Source: Oceanococcus sp041619555 (GTDB lineage: Bacteria > Pseudomonadota > Gammaproteobacteria > Nevskiales > Oceanococcaceae). From it: a DNA stretch of 64,000 nt. The position numbers and the translations under genes were made by a program. This document shows positions 34,008-43,233 of the stretch, piece after piece. Every line of letters starts with the position of its first letter. Position 1 is the stretch's first letter. A model generated the notes under the pieces. That model searched no databases, had not been told where the DNA came from, and was given only the letters and a program-made list of their open reading frames with translations. Location: positions 1 to 64,000 of the forward strand of contig JBFKDQ010000006.1 in assembly GCA_041619555.1 (NCBI GenBank), given 5' to 3'.

Positions 34008-36524
34008 CTACTTCAACAGGATGCGCAGGTGGCGCGCCATGTCGGCGCCGCGCGGGTAGCGTTTGTCGCGATCTTTGTGCAAGGCATAGTTGAGAATCTT
34101 GTCGATGCGCGGATCCAGATTCGGGATGCTTGGGGCGAGCGGCGCGTGCGCCTCATTCGCGATCTTGAACATCAGGGTGGCCATGGAGTCGCCGCCGAAG
34201 GGCAGCTTGCCGCTGAGCAGTTGATACAGAGTCACGGCCAGCGAGAACAGATCGGTGCGCCCGTCGACCTTCTTGCCGGCCAGCTGTTCGGGCGACATGT
34301 AGGACGGAGTGCCCAGGACCATGCCGGTCTTGGTCTTGCTGGAATCGGTGAGGCGGGCGATGCCGAAGTCGGTGACCTTGATCGTCTCGCTTTCCGGCAT
34401 CCACATGAGATTGGCCGGTTTGATGTCGCGGTGAATGACGTTGTGCTGATGGGCATAGTCCAGTGCATCGGCCGCATCGGCAACGATGCGCAGGACCAGT
34501 TTGGGATCCAGCAGCGTGCCAGGTTTGGTATGCCGGGTGAGATCATAGCCCTTGATGAATTCCATCGCGATGTAGGCCAGGTCATGCTCTTCACCGGCGT
34601 CATAGATGGTCACGATATTGGGGTGGGTCAGCCGGCCTGCGGTTTCCGCCTCACGGAAGAAGCGCTCCTTGACCTCATCCAGTTCGTCGCCTTCGAATTC
34701 CTGCGACAGGGCCATGGTCTTGATCGCCACGGTGCGGCCGATCTTCGGGTCCTTGCCAAGATAGACCACGCCCATCGCGCCCTTGCCCAGTTCCTTCTGC
34801 ACTTCGTAGCGGCCGAGCATGGGCTTTTCCATGTCTTCGCCCGACATCATCAAGGTGCCGGCGCCGACATTGCCCCCAAGCATCACGGTGTCATTGAGTT
34901 TGGCCGCGCGGTCCTTGCGGGCCTGGGCGTCGCGGAAGCCGGGCTGGATGGCCAGCACATATTCATAGGCGGAAATGGCCTTGTTGAACTGGCGTTTGCG
35001 TTCGAAATCCAGGGCCAGATTGTAGACTGACTCCAGGACCTTCTCGTCTTTCGGACATTTGCGGAATTTCTCGAACGCCATGTCGAGCTGTCCCTGAGAC
35101 TGAAACGCCAAACCCAGCATGCGATTGCTTTCTGCGCTCTCGAGTTCCGAAGAGGCCTTGAGGATTTCGGTCAGATGCAGCGACTTGATGGTGACGAAAA
35201 GGTGGCCGAGCACCAGCATGGCGGCGGCCGTGGTCAGCGGCAGCCAAAGCGACTGCTGGCCCAGCAGGGTCAGTTCGGTGGCCAGCAGGGCGATCACGCC
35301 GATCAGCGAGATCAGAGCGGCCTTGCCGGCGCTTAGCGCGGTGACGCCCACGCTGATCCACAGCGCGACCAGAGCCAGGGCCGCGAGGGTGGCCAGATTC
35401 GACCAGGCAGGCTGGATGTAGAAGTCTTCGCTGAGAATGCTGGCCACGGTATGGGCAACGATCTCGGCGGGCGAGGTGGCGCCGCCCAGCGGGGTCGGCA
35501 GCCGGTCGCCGACACCGGTGGCGGACGCGCCGAGGATGACGATCTTGCCCTGATACTTGTCCGCCGGAATATTGCCCACCAGAACATCGAAAAATGAGTC
35601 GATGTCGAAGGCCGGCAACTGGCCGTCACCCGGATAGTAATGGCTGTACATGCGCAGATCCGGCGTGGTCCCGATCTGCAGGCCGCCCAGTTCGACCTGG
35701 CCGGGCGACAGGCGGATGTCGTCCGGTTCGAGATTCAGGTAGTGCGCGGCCAGTGCCAGCGCCAGGGAAGGGTAGTACTCGTCGAAGTAGCGAACCACCA
35801 GGGCTTCGCTGCGCTGCACGCCGTCCACGTCGAGCAGGCTGGTGAGGTGGCCCTGGCCGGCAGCATATTCGGCGATGCCATCGATGGTCGGAAAGATCCG
35901 CTGGGCCGGCAGCACATCGAGTTCTTCGGTTTCGCCGATGCGGCTGCGCCGCAGGCTTTCCGGCAGCGGATCCGGGCGTCCGCGCAGATAGCCGGGCTCC
36001 AGGCTGAAGGCCTGGATCACATGCGGATTGAGCTGATAGCTGCGCGACAGGGTGAGGTCGGCATCCAGGCGGACCTGGGCCTGGCTCAGGTTCTGTTCAA
36101 GCTGATTGATCTCGCCGGCCAGCGAGCCGAGCTGGCGGCCGTCCTGGTAGAGGCGGGATTTGCGAAAGGATTCGAGCAGTTCCTGGATTTCCAGCAGGCC
36201 GGGATCGGTTTGCGCCTCGGAGTAGAAAATGGTGTTGCCGATGGCCTTGGCGCCGCCGGCGCCCAGCTTGTCGATCATGTCCGCATGCAGGGTGCGTGGC
36301 CAGGGCCAGCGGCCGAGATTTTCGATGCTCTGGTCATCGATCGCGATCACCGCCACGTCCACCGAGGGCCGTGCCTGACTGAGGCTCTGGCCGGCGTCGT
36401 AAGTCAGGCGCTCCAGCGAAGCGGAGCTGTTGGGAAAGATCACGTAGGCCAGGAGCAGAAAGAGCAGGCTGAATACGGCGCCCCCAAACCAGTCTCGTTT
36501 CCACAGTTTGGTTTTCACGGCCAC
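34008..36524 (-). CDS. CHASE2-TPR-Hanks-type Ser/Thr protein kinase
   Basis: Membrane receptor kinase, 838 aa. TM1 (about 14-31), extracytoplasmic CHASE2 sensor (about 40-370), three membrane helices (376-396, 401-421, 427-446), a short TPR-like region (465-535), and a C-terminal kinase (573-838). The kinase is complete: G-K-G-A-M-G-V-V (580-587), Lys602, H698-R-D700-I-K-P-A-N705, D719-F-G, and an activation loop rich in Ser/Thr (728-733) ending T-P-S-Y-M-S-P-E. The linker holds N-D-T546-V-M-L, similar to a motif in the FHA partner. Kinase, phosphatase and FHA genes are tightly packed. No type VI secretion genes are nearby. Confidence 0.93.
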   Translation of the reverse strand: MAVKTKLWKRDWFGGAVFSLLFLLLAYVIFPNSSASLERLTYDAGQSLSQARPSVDVAVIAIDDQSIENLGRWPWPRTLHADMIDKLGAGGAKAIGNTIFYSEAQTDPGLLEIQELLESFRKSRLYQDGRQLGSLAGEINQLEQNLSQAQVRLDADLTLSRSYQLNPHVIQAFSLEPGYLRGRPDPLPESLRRSRIGETEELDVLPAQRIFPTIDGIAEYAAGQGHLTSLLDVDGVQRSEALVVRYFDEYYPSLALALAAHYLNLEPDDIRLSPGQVELGGLQIGTTPDLRMYSHYYPGDGQLPAFDIDSFFDVLVGNIPADKYQGKIVILGASATGVGDRLPTPLGGATSPAEIVAHTVASILSEDFYIQPAWSNLATLAALALVALWISVGVTALSAGKAALISLIGVIALLATELTLLGQQSLWLPLTTAAAMLVLGHLFVTIKSLHLTEILKASSELESAESNRMLGLAFQSQGQLDMAFEKFRKCPKDEKVLESVYNLALDFERKRQFNKAISAYEYVLAIQPGFRDAQARKDRAAKLNDTVMLGGNVGAGTLMMSGEDMEKPMLGRYEVQKELGKGAMGVVYLGKDPKIGRTVAIKTMALSQEFEGDELDEVKERFFREAETAGRLTHPNIVTIYDAGEEHDLAYIAMEFIKGYDLTRHTKPGTLLDPKLVLRIVADAADALDYAHQHNVIHRDIKPANLMWMPESETIKVTDFGIARLTDSSKTKTGMVLGTPSYMSPEQLAGKKVDGRTDLFSLAVTLYQLLSGKLPFGGDSMATLMFKIANEAHAPLAPSIPNLDPRIDKILNYALHKDRDKRYPRGADMARHLRILLK

Positions 36525-36581
36525 GACTCCCCAGCACTAGCGACGATTTGCCATAGTATGGACGAATAATGAAGCGTGGCA

Positions 36582-37949
36582 ATGTCCGTGAGCAAGCTCA
36601 AGAAAACCTACCAATGTGCCGAATGTGATGCCAAAGTGGCCCAGTGGGCCGGTCAGTGCGGGGCTTGCGGCGCCTGGAACACCTTGCGCGAAGTCGGCAT
36701 GGTGGCCCGTGGAGCGACGGGTGGACGCGGTGCCCGTGGATATGCCGGCGAGAGCCGGATCCAGCTGCTCCGCGAGGTCGGTCAGGATGTGGAATTGCGG
36801 ATCGCCAGCGGATTCGAAGAGCTTGATCGGGTGCTCGGTGGTGGCATTGTTGCAGGCTCGGTGATCCTGCTGGGTGGCGACCCGGGCATCGGCAAGTCCA
36901 CCTTGCTGCTGCAGATGCTGATCCGTCTGCAGGGGCATCAACGTATGGTGTACGTGACCGGTGAAGAATCCCTGCAGCAGGTGCGCATGCGTGCGCAGCG
37001 GCTGGGCGAGGCTGATGCGGCCCTGGGGGTGGTGGCGGAAACCGAGGTCGAGAGCATCCTGGCCCTGCTGGAATCCGACCCGCCCGCCCTGCTGGTGATC
37101 GATTCCATCCAGACGCTGTACAGCCGTGAGCTGAGCTCGGCGCCAGGGGCGGCGGCACAGCTGCGGGAGTGTGGTGCGCTGCTGGTGCGCTTTGCCAAGC
37201 AGCGCAATGTGGCGATCTTCCTGGTCGGGCATGTCACCAAGGAGGGCGTGATCGCCGGGCCGCGGGTACTGGAGCACATGGTGGACACCGTGCTGTATTT
37301 CGAATCCGATCCGGCTGGCCGTCTGCGGATGATTCGTGCCGCCAAGAATCGATTTGGCGCGGTCAATGAGATCGGTTTCTTCTCGATGGCGAATTCCGGC
37401 CTGAAAGAGGTCCGCAATCCTTCGGCCATGTTCCTGGCGCGCAGTGCACAGGCCGCGCCGGGTAGCGTGGTGCTGGTCACCCGTGAGGGCACACGTTCGG
37501 TTCTGGTCGAGGTTCAGGCCCTGGTGGATCGGGGGGGCGGTGGCGCGCCGCGGCGGGTCACGGTCGGGCTCGAGTCCAATCGCCTGGCAATGTTGCTGGC
37601 CGTTCTGCATCGGCATGCCGACCTGAGCCTGCTCGATCAGGATGTGTTTTTGAATGTGGTCGGCGGTCTGCAGGTGCGGGAGACCGCCGCCGATCTTGCT
37701 GCTTTGCTGGCGGCTGTTTCCAGCTTCCGCAACCGGGCATTGCCGAGCGAGCTGGCGGTATTCGGTGAGGTCGGCCTGTCGGGGGAATTGCGCCCGGTCA
37801 GCGGGGGCGAGGAGCGCATTGCCGAAGCGGCCAAGCAGGGTTTCCAGCGCATCATCCTGCCGCAAGCCAATGCGCCGCGGAAAAAGATCGGCGGATGCGA
37901 GGTGCTGGCGGTTGCGAGCCTTGCCGAGGCGATCGAGCTGAGCGACTAG
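36582..37949 (+). CDS. radA: DNA repair protein RadA
   Basis: RecA-like helicase for recombination intermediates. N-terminal zinc finger (C-A-E-C ... C-G-A-C-G), Walker A G-D-P-G-I-G-K-S-T, the RadA-specific K-N-R-F-G-A-V-N-E-I-G, and a Lon-like C-terminal domain. ATG 36582 preferred over GTG 36576. 455 aa. Divergent from the kinase gene across 57 bp. Confidence 0.96.
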   Translation: MSVSKLKKTYQCAECDAKVAQWAGQCGACGAWNTLREVGMVARGATGGRGARGYAGESRIQLLREVGQDVELRIASGFEELDRVLGGGIVAGSVILLGGDPGIGKSTLLLQMLIRLQGHQRMVYVTGEESLQQVRMRAQRLGEADAALGVVAETEVESILALLESDPPALLVIDSIQTLYSRELSSAPGAAAQLRECGALLVRFAKQRNVAIFLVGHVTKEGVIAGPRVLEHMVDTVLYFESDPAGRLRMIRAAKNRFGAVNEIGFFSMANSGLKEVRNPSAMFLARSAQAAPGSVVLVTREGTRSVLVEVQALVDRGGGGAPRRVTVGLESNRLAMLLAVLHRHADLSLLDQDVFLNVVGGLQVRETAADLAALLAAVSSFRNRALPSELAVFGEVGLSGELRPVSGGEERIAEAAKQGFQRIILPQANAPRKKIGGCEVLAVASLAEAIELSD

Positions 37950-37978
37950 AGCCGCCTGACATCAGGGTCCACGCCGAA

Positions 37979-39271
37979 TCAGGATGTGGCGCGTTTTTTT
38001 TTCAGCTTGACCGGCGGCGTAAGCTTGACCTGGGCGATGACATTGGCCTTGGTTGACTGGATCTCTACAAGGTAGTCATGCAGGTGAAGCCGGGTGCCGG
38101 GTTCGGGGATGTCTTCCAACTGCTCCAGAATCAGACCATTGAGGGTGCGTGCGCTGGAACTGGGCAGGGACCAGGACATCGCTCGATTCAGGCTGCGCAC
38201 ATTGGTCATGGCGTTGACGGTATAGGACCCGTCGCCATTGGGCCGGGCGTGGCGCATGCGGGTCGAGGGGTCGGTGGTGAACTCGCCGACGATCTCTTCG
38301 AGAATGTCTTCCAGGGTCACCAGGCCCTGAATGTCGCCGTACTCATCGACGACAAAGCCGATCCGGCGACGCTGATTCTGAAAGTTCAGCAACTGCTGGT
38401 TGAGTGCGGTGCCTTCAGGGATGAAATAGGGCTCGCGGGCCTGTTCCATCAGGCTGTCGTGATTGAGTGACTGCGTTGCCAGCAGTCCGAGGATGCGCCG
38501 CAGATGAATGATGCCGCGGATGTCATCGATACTGCCGTAATAAAGCGGCAGTCGGGTGTGCAGGCTTTCCTTGATCTGTTCGAGAACCTCGTCCCAGCCA
38601 CGCGAAATATCGACCCCGATGATCTCGTTGCGCGGCACCATGATGTCCTCTACCGTGGCCTTTTCCAGGTCCAGAATGGACAGCAGCATGTGCTGGTGCC
38701 GGCGTGGGATCATCGCGCCGGTTTCGGCAACGACGGTGCGGAGTTCCTCGGTGCTCAAACTGTGCTGAGCGGCATCTTCGGGATCGACGCCGATCAATTG
38801 CAGCAGGCCCCGGGCGATCAAGCTGATGAGCCAGACCAGAGGGTAGAGCACTTTCAGCAGCGGCACGTAGACATAGGCCGAAGGGTAGGCGAGCTTTTCC
38901 GGGTGGAGGGCGGCCAGGGTTTTCGGGGTGACTTCGGAGAAGATCAGGATGACCAGGGTCAACAGGCCGGTCGCGATGGCGATGCCAGGTTCGCCAAACA
39001 GGCGCAGGCCGATGATCGTGGCCAGTGCTGAGGCCAGAATATTGACGAAATTGTTGCCCAGCAGAATGATGCCGATCAGGCGATCCTGTCGTTTCAGCAG
39101 ATGGGCGACACGCTGCGCGGCTTTGTCCCCGTTGTTCGCACGGTGTTGCAATCGATAGCGGTTCAGGGCCATCAAAGCGGTTTCCGAGCCGGAAAAGAAC
39201 GCGGACATCAGAATCAGTCCGAACAGCAGGCTGAGCAATAAGCCGATTGAGAATTCGTCCAAGGTGGACAC
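37979..39271 (-). CDS. yfjD: CNNM/CorC-type membrane protein YfjD (DUF21 + CBS pair)
   Basis: Putative divalent-cation (Mg2+/Co2+) transporter or efflux protein. N-terminal DUF21 membrane domain (about residues 1-190) with F-F-S-G-S-E-T-A-L-M and G-N-N-F-V-N-I, a CBS pair (about 205-335: D-I-M-V-P-R-N-E-I and F-V-V-D-E-Y-G-D-I-Q-G), and a C-terminal CorC domain. GTG start behind GGAG. The ffh-ypjD-yfjD neighbourhood matches E. coli. Confidence 0.92.
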   Translation of the reverse strand: MSTLDEFSIGLLLSLLFGLILMSAFFSGSETALMALNRYRLQHRANNGDKAAQRVAHLLKRQDRLIGIILLGNNFVNILASALATIIGLRLFGEPGIAIATGLLTLVILIFSEVTPKTLAALHPEKLAYPSAYVYVPLLKVLYPLVWLISLIARGLLQLIGVDPEDAAQHSLSTEELRTVVAETGAMIPRRHQHMLLSILDLEKATVEDIMVPRNEIIGVDISRGWDEVLEQIKESLHTRLPLYYGSIDDIRGIIHLRRILGLLATQSLNHDSLMEQAREPYFIPEGTALNQQLLNFQNQRRRIGFVVDEYGDIQGLVTLEDILEEIVGEFTTDPSTRMRHARPNGDGSYTVNAMTNVRSLNRAMSWSLPSSSARTLNGLILEQLEDIPEPGTRLHLHDYLVEIQSTKANVIAQVKLTPPVKLKKKRATS

Positions 39272-39340
39272 ACCGCTCCGGTGAAGGCAGAGGCTACTAA
39301 ATTAGGGCCTAATCGTGGACTGTCAAGCCAGTGCGCCAGT

Positions 39341-40135
39341 TCAGGACCAGGGGCGACCGAGAATCTGCTCGAGCACCAGTTTCGAGCCAAAATAGGCCAG
39401 GAGCAGGCTTGCGTAGGCGCACAGGGTCCAGCGGATGGCAATCCGGCCGCGCCAGCCGCGCATCAGCCTGCCTGCGATCAGAGCGCCGAACAGGGCGCAG
39501 GCCAACAGGGAAAAGACCGCCTTATGCGCCAGGTGCTGGGAGAAGAAGTCATCCACGAAAAGGAAGCCGCTGGCGATGCTGGCGCAAAGCAGCACGAAGC
39601 CGATGATGACGAGGTGGAACACCATGTCCTCCGTCACCTGCAAGGGCGGGCGATTGTGGCGGTGTTCGCCGCGCCTGAGGCTGGCATTCTGCAGGGCGTA
39701 GCTGATTGCCTGCAGGGCGGCGAGGGTCAGGCAGGCATAGGCGAGCAGGGACAGAATAATGTGTGCCTGCAGGGCGGGTGACAGCGTATTGCTGGCGCTG
39801 GCGCCCGCGGGAAGAAACCAGGCGACGGGAATGGCCAGGGCGGCCAGCGGCCATAGCCAGATGCCGAGATGCCAGAGCGGCAGGCGCAGGCAGAGCAGCA
39901 AGTGCACCGCGCAGCACTGCCACAGGAACAGGCTGAAGGCCTGGCCGAGGCCCAGTTGCCATTCATGCCCCAGGGCGAGGCCGGAGCCGAGCGTCAGGGC
40001 TTGCAGCAGAATCGCCAGTGCGGCCACGAGAGTGAGTGTCGGGTCCACCGCGTTCTGGCTGCGCTGGCGCGCGCGCCAGCCGCTCCACAGATAGGCACAT
40101 GCGGCGAGAAATTCAAGAGCGGTCAGCATCCGCAT
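39341..40135 (-). CDS. ypjD: Inner-membrane CcsA-like protein YpjD
   Basis: 264-aa protein with about eight hydrophobic helices, of the cytochrome c assembly (CcsA/ResC-like) superfamily. Conserved His residues lie in A-H-I-I-L-S-L-L-A-Y and A-H-K-A-V-F-S-L-L-A, but the W-W-D haem-handling motif is not visible. Divergent to ffh across 94 bp. Precise function unknown. Confidence 0.88.
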   Translation of the reverse strand: MRMLTALEFLAACAYLWSGWRARQRSQNAVDPTLTLVAALAILLQALTLGSGLALGHEWQLGLGQAFSLFLWQCCAVHLLLCLRLPLWHLGIWLWPLAALAIPVAWFLPAGASASNTLSPALQAHIILSLLAYACLTLAALQAISYALQNASLRRGEHRHNRPPLQVTEDMVFHLVIIGFVLLCASIASGFLFVDDFFSQHLAHKAVFSLLACALFGALIAGRLMRGWRGRIAIRWTLCAYASLLLAYFGSKLVLEQILGRPWS

Positions 40136-40172
40136 ATCTTGGCATGGGAGGAAACACTTGTCGTCACCCGCT

Positions 40173-40202
40173 CTGCCGGCCGAGCCGGCGGCAGGTTACA
40201 AT
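40173..40202 (+). promoter_or_regulatory. ffh upstream inverted repeat and candidate -10
   Basis: CTGCCGGC (40173-40180), CGA, then GCCGGCGGCAG (40184-40194) form an imperfect inverted repeat beside TACAAT (40197-40202), a good -10 for ffh. The -35 position is inside the repeat and poor, so a bound factor or a hairpin is possible. Confidence 0.35.
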
Positions 40203-40229
40203 TGCCCACTTTGTCAGTCGACCGGTCGC

Positions 40230-41591
40230 ATGTTCGAAAGTTTATCTGAAAATTTACAGTCCACATTCAAGGCCTTGCGCGGTCAGGGTCGCCTGACCGA
40301 CGAGAACATCCGGGATGCTCTGCGGGATGTCAGGCGGGCCTTGCTGGAGGCCGATGTCGCGCTTGAGGTCGTTCGGGACTTCATCGAGCGGGTGAAGACG
40401 CGTGCCCTCGGAGAGCAGGTGCGCAGCAGCCTGACGCCGGGTCAGGAATTCATCGGTGTCGTCAAGGATGAACTGATTGCGGAGCTGGGTGGCGCCAGTC
40501 AGGGGCTGGAACTGCGCGCCCAGCCGCCGGCCGTCATTCTGATGGCTGGCCTGCAGGGTTCGGGCAAGACCACCAGCAGCGGCAAGCTGGCCCGTTATCT
40601 GCTGGAGCAGAAAAAGCGGGTGCTGGTGACCAGCTGTGATGTCTATCGTCCGGCGGCCATCGAGCAGTTGAAGACAGTGGCGGAAACGGTGGGCGCCGAT
40701 TTTCATCCTTCCTCTGCCCTGCAGAGCCCCCGGCAGATTGCCGATGGGGCGCTCGCGGTGGCACGCAAATCGCTTTACGACGTGTTGATTGTCGACACCG
40801 CCGGCCGCCAGACGGTCGACGAAAAGATGATGCAGGAGATCCAGGGCCTGCATGAGCTGCTCAATCCGGCGGAAACCCTGTTCGTGATTGACAGCATGAC
40901 GGGGCAGGATGCCGCCAGGACAGCGGCTGCATTTGGGCAGGCATTGCCGCTGACCGGCGTGATCCTGACCAAGGTGGACGGGGATGCGCGCGGTGGCGCA
41001 GCCCTGTCCGTCCGCAAGGTCACCGGCAAGCCCATCAAGTTTCTCGGGGTCGGGGAAAAGCTGGATGCCCTGGAAGCCTTTCATCCGGATCGTCTGGCGT
41101 CCCGCATTCTGGGCATGGGCGATGTGCTCAGCCTGCTGGAAGATGCCGAGCGCAAGATCGATCGCGGCAAGGCGGAGAAGCTGGCGAAAAAGCTGCAGAA
41201 GGGCAGGGGCTTCGATCTCGAGGATTATCGCGATCAGCTGGTGCAGATGATCAACATGGGTGGACTCGGGGCGATGCTGGACAAGCTGCCGGGGATGAAC
41301 CAGGTGCCGGCGCAGATGCGCAATCAGGTCAACGACAAGGAACTGACTCGCTCGATTGCGATCATCAACTCCATGACCCGGCAGGAGCGACGTTTTCCGG
41401 ACCTGATCAAAGCCTCACGAAAAAAACGGATTGCGGCCGGCTCCGGTACCCAGATCGCGGAAATCAACCGCCTGCTGAAGCAGCATCTGCAGATGCAGAA
41501 AATGATGAAACGCATGCGCAAGGGAGGCATGCAGAAAATGATGCGGGGGATGCAGGGCATGATGCCGCCGGGCGGCATGCCGCGGCGTTAG
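40230..41591 (+). CDS. ffh: Signal recognition particle protein Ffh
   Basis: GTPase that with 4.5S RNA targets nascent membrane proteins. N domain, then G domain with G-L-Q-G-S-G-K-T-T, D-V-Y-R-P-A-A, D-T-A-G-R and T-K-V-D-G-D-A-R-G-G-A, and a Met-rich M domain ending G-G-M-P-R-R. ATG 40230 gives the family start M-F-E-S-L-S-E-N-L; 453 aa. The 4.5S RNA gene is not in this window. Confidence 0.97.
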   Translation: MFESLSENLQSTFKALRGQGRLTDENIRDALRDVRRALLEADVALEVVRDFIERVKTRALGEQVRSSLTPGQEFIGVVKDELIAELGGASQGLELRAQPPAVILMAGLQGSGKTTSSGKLARYLLEQKKRVLVTSCDVYRPAAIEQLKTVAETVGADFHPSSALQSPRQIADGALAVARKSLYDVLIVDTAGRQTVDEKMMQEIQGLHELLNPAETLFVIDSMTGQDAARTAAAFGQALPLTGVILTKVDGDARGGAALSVRKVTGKPIKFLGVGEKLDALEAFHPDRLASRILGMGDVLSLLEDAERKIDRGKAEKLAKKLQKGRGFDLEDYRDQLVQMINMGGLGAMLDKLPGMNQVPAQMRNQVNDKELTRSIAIINSMTRQERRFPDLIKASRKKRIAAGSGTQIAEINRLLKQHLQMQKMMKRMRKGGMQKMMRGMQGMMPPGGMPRR

Positions 41592-41600
41592 TCGCCCGGC

Positions 41601-41629
41601 TTTCCATTTTTCTGAATAGTCATTACACT
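41601..41629 (+). promoter_or_regulatory. Promoter of the rpsP operon
   Basis: TTTCCA (41601-41606), 17-bp spacer, TACACT (41624-41629), 42 bp before rpsP and just after the ffh stop. Confidence 0.5.
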
Positions 41630-41670
41630 CTCGCCCCTTTTTCCAACTTTCCAAATCCGCGAATTACCTT

Positions 41671-41943
41671 ATGGTCAAGATCAGACTCTCCCGCGGCGGC
41701 GCCAAAAAGAAGCCGTTCTATCACATTGTTGTTGCAGATATTCGGGCGCGCCGCGATGGCCGTTCCATTGAACGTCTGGGTTTCTTCAATCCCGTTGCGC
41801 GTGGCAACAGCGAGCGTCTGCGTCTGGATCTTGCGCGGGTCGACTACTGGGAAAGCCAGGGCGCGTTGATGACCGATCGCGTGGCCGCCATCGTTCGCAA
41901 TCAGCGCAAGGCCGTGCAGGCTGAGACGCCCGCCGCCGAATAA
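41671..41943 (+). CDS. rpsP: 30S ribosomal protein S16
   Basis: Begins M-V-K-I-R-L-S-R-G-G-A-K-K-K-P-F-Y and contains R-I/S-I-E-R-L-G-F-F-N-P. 90 aa. First gene of the conserved rpsP-rimM-trmD-rplS operon. Confidence 0.98.
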   Translation: MVKIRLSRGGAKKKPFYHIVVADIRARRDGRSIERLGFFNPVARGNSERLRLDLARVDYWESQGALMTDRVAAIVRNQRKAVQAETPAAE

Positions 41944-41951
41944 GTTTCGCT

Positions 41952-42485
41952 ATGTCGCGGTCATCGGACGGCCATGTCGTCCTCGGAAAGATCCGTGGCG
42001 TTTTCGGAGTCAAGGGTCAGGTGCGGGTTCAGTCGTTCACCGATCCGGCAGAGAACATACTTGAATATGCCCGCTGGCGCGTCAGTACGGCCCGCGGGCA
42101 TGTTTATTTGTGTCCGCTCAAAGGGCAGTGGCATGGGCCCGGGCTGATCGTCCAGCTTGGCACCGAAGACGGCGGCGTCATTGCCGATCGCGAGGCTGCC
42201 CTGGCTCTGGTGGACAGCACCATCAGTGTGGCCCGCAGCGAACTGCCGGCGCCGGCGCCGGGTGAGGTGTACTGGGCCGATCTGCTCGGACTGGATGTGA
42301 TCGGCCTGGAAGGCGAGCGTCTCGGCCGGGTGGTCCGGGTGCTGGAAAACCCTGCGCATCCGATTCTTGAACTGGATGCGCAGCCCCTGCTGCAGATTCC
42401 TTTCGTGCGCGGACCGATCGTCGAGTCGGTGGACCTGGAGCGTGGCGAGATTCACGTTGCCTGGGCTTCCGATTATGCGCTTTGA
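41952..42485 (+). CDS. rimM: 16S rRNA processing protein RimM
   Basis: Assembly factor for the 30S head that binds S19. N-terminal V-L-G-K-I-R-G-V-F-G-V-K-G-Q-V-R and the PRC-barrel C-terminus with Y-W-A-D-L-L-G-L-D-V are visible. 177 aa. Overlaps trmD by 11 bp. Confidence 0.96.
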   Translation: MSRSSDGHVVLGKIRGVFGVKGQVRVQSFTDPAENILEYARWRVSTARGHVYLCPLKGQWHGPGLIVQLGTEDGGVIADREAALALVDSTISVARSELPAPAPGEVYWADLLGLDVIGLEGERLGRVVRVLENPAHPILELDAQPLLQIPFVRGPIVESVDLERGEIHVAWASDYAL

Positions 42486-43233
42486 TCTGATCAGCCTGTT
42501 TCCCGCCGTGCTGGCCCAATTTGCCGCGCTGGGGGTCACGGGTGATGCCCTGCGCAGCGGGAAGGCCAGCCTGCATGGCTGGAATTTGCGTGATTTTGCG
42601 GCCAAGGCAAGGCCGGATGATCGTCCCTATGGTGGCGGCGCCGGCATGGTGCTGCAGGCCGAGCCGCTGGCGCTGGCCATCGAACAGGCCAAGCGCAGCG
42701 GCGGCATCCGTCCGGTGATCCTGATGAGTCCGCAGGGCCAGACTTTCGATCAAGGCTGGGCGCAGGAACTGGCGACCGGGGCTGGCGCGATCATGGTTGC
42801 CGGGCGCTATGAAGGTGTGGATCAGCGGGTGATCGATGCGTGTGTGGATGTGGAACTGTCGGTCGGTGATTTCGTGCTGAGCGGCGGAGACCTGCCCGCA
42901 CTGCTGGTCATGGATGCAGTGTTGCGCCTGCTGCCGGAAGTTCTCGGACATGCCGATTCAGCCCGGGATGAGTCTTTTGTTGACGGGACGCTGGAATATC
43001 CGCACTATACGCGCCCCGATAGCTGGCGCGGCCGGAGGGTGCCCTCTGTGCTGTTGTCTGGAAATCATTCCGAAATCCAGCATTTTCGAAGGGTTCAGGC
43101 CCTCGGAAGAACCTGGGAACGGCGTCCGGACTTGCTGGACGATTGCGCGCTGGATGCGCAGAGCGATGCGCTGTTGCGCGATTACATAAACGAATATCTT
43201 GCAGGACTTGAAGAAGATGCAGCATCTGATTGA
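42475..43233 (+). CDS. trmD: tRNA (guanine-37-N1)-methyltransferase
   Basis: SPOUT enzyme making m1G37, preventing frameshifts. M-R-F-D-L-I-S-L-F-P start, D-D-R-P-Y-G-G-G-A-G-M-V, the trefoil-knot G-R-Y-E-G-V-D-Q-R, and L-S-G-G-D-L-P-A-L. ATG 42475 (252 aa) is inside the rimM end. A longer upstream frame exists but only within rimM. Confidence 0.97.
   Translation: MRFDLISLFPAVLAQFAALGVTGDALRSGKASLHGWNLRDFAAKARPDDRPYGGGAGMVLQAEPLALAIEQAKRSGGIRPVILMSPQGQTFDQGWAQELATGAGAIMVAGRYEGVDQRVIDACVDVELSVGDFVLSGGDLPALLVMDAVLRLLPEVLGHADSARDESFVDGTLEYPHYTRPDSWRGRRVPSVLLSGNHSEIQHFRRVQALGRTWERRPDLLDDCALDAQSDALLRDYINEYLAGLEEDAASD

Noticed and set aside
32403..36524. Type VI secretion post-translational control module
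   Set aside because: Kinase, phosphatase and FHA genes fit, but no T6SS structural gene is present and the kinase sensor is CHASE2, so I left it as a general signalling cassette.
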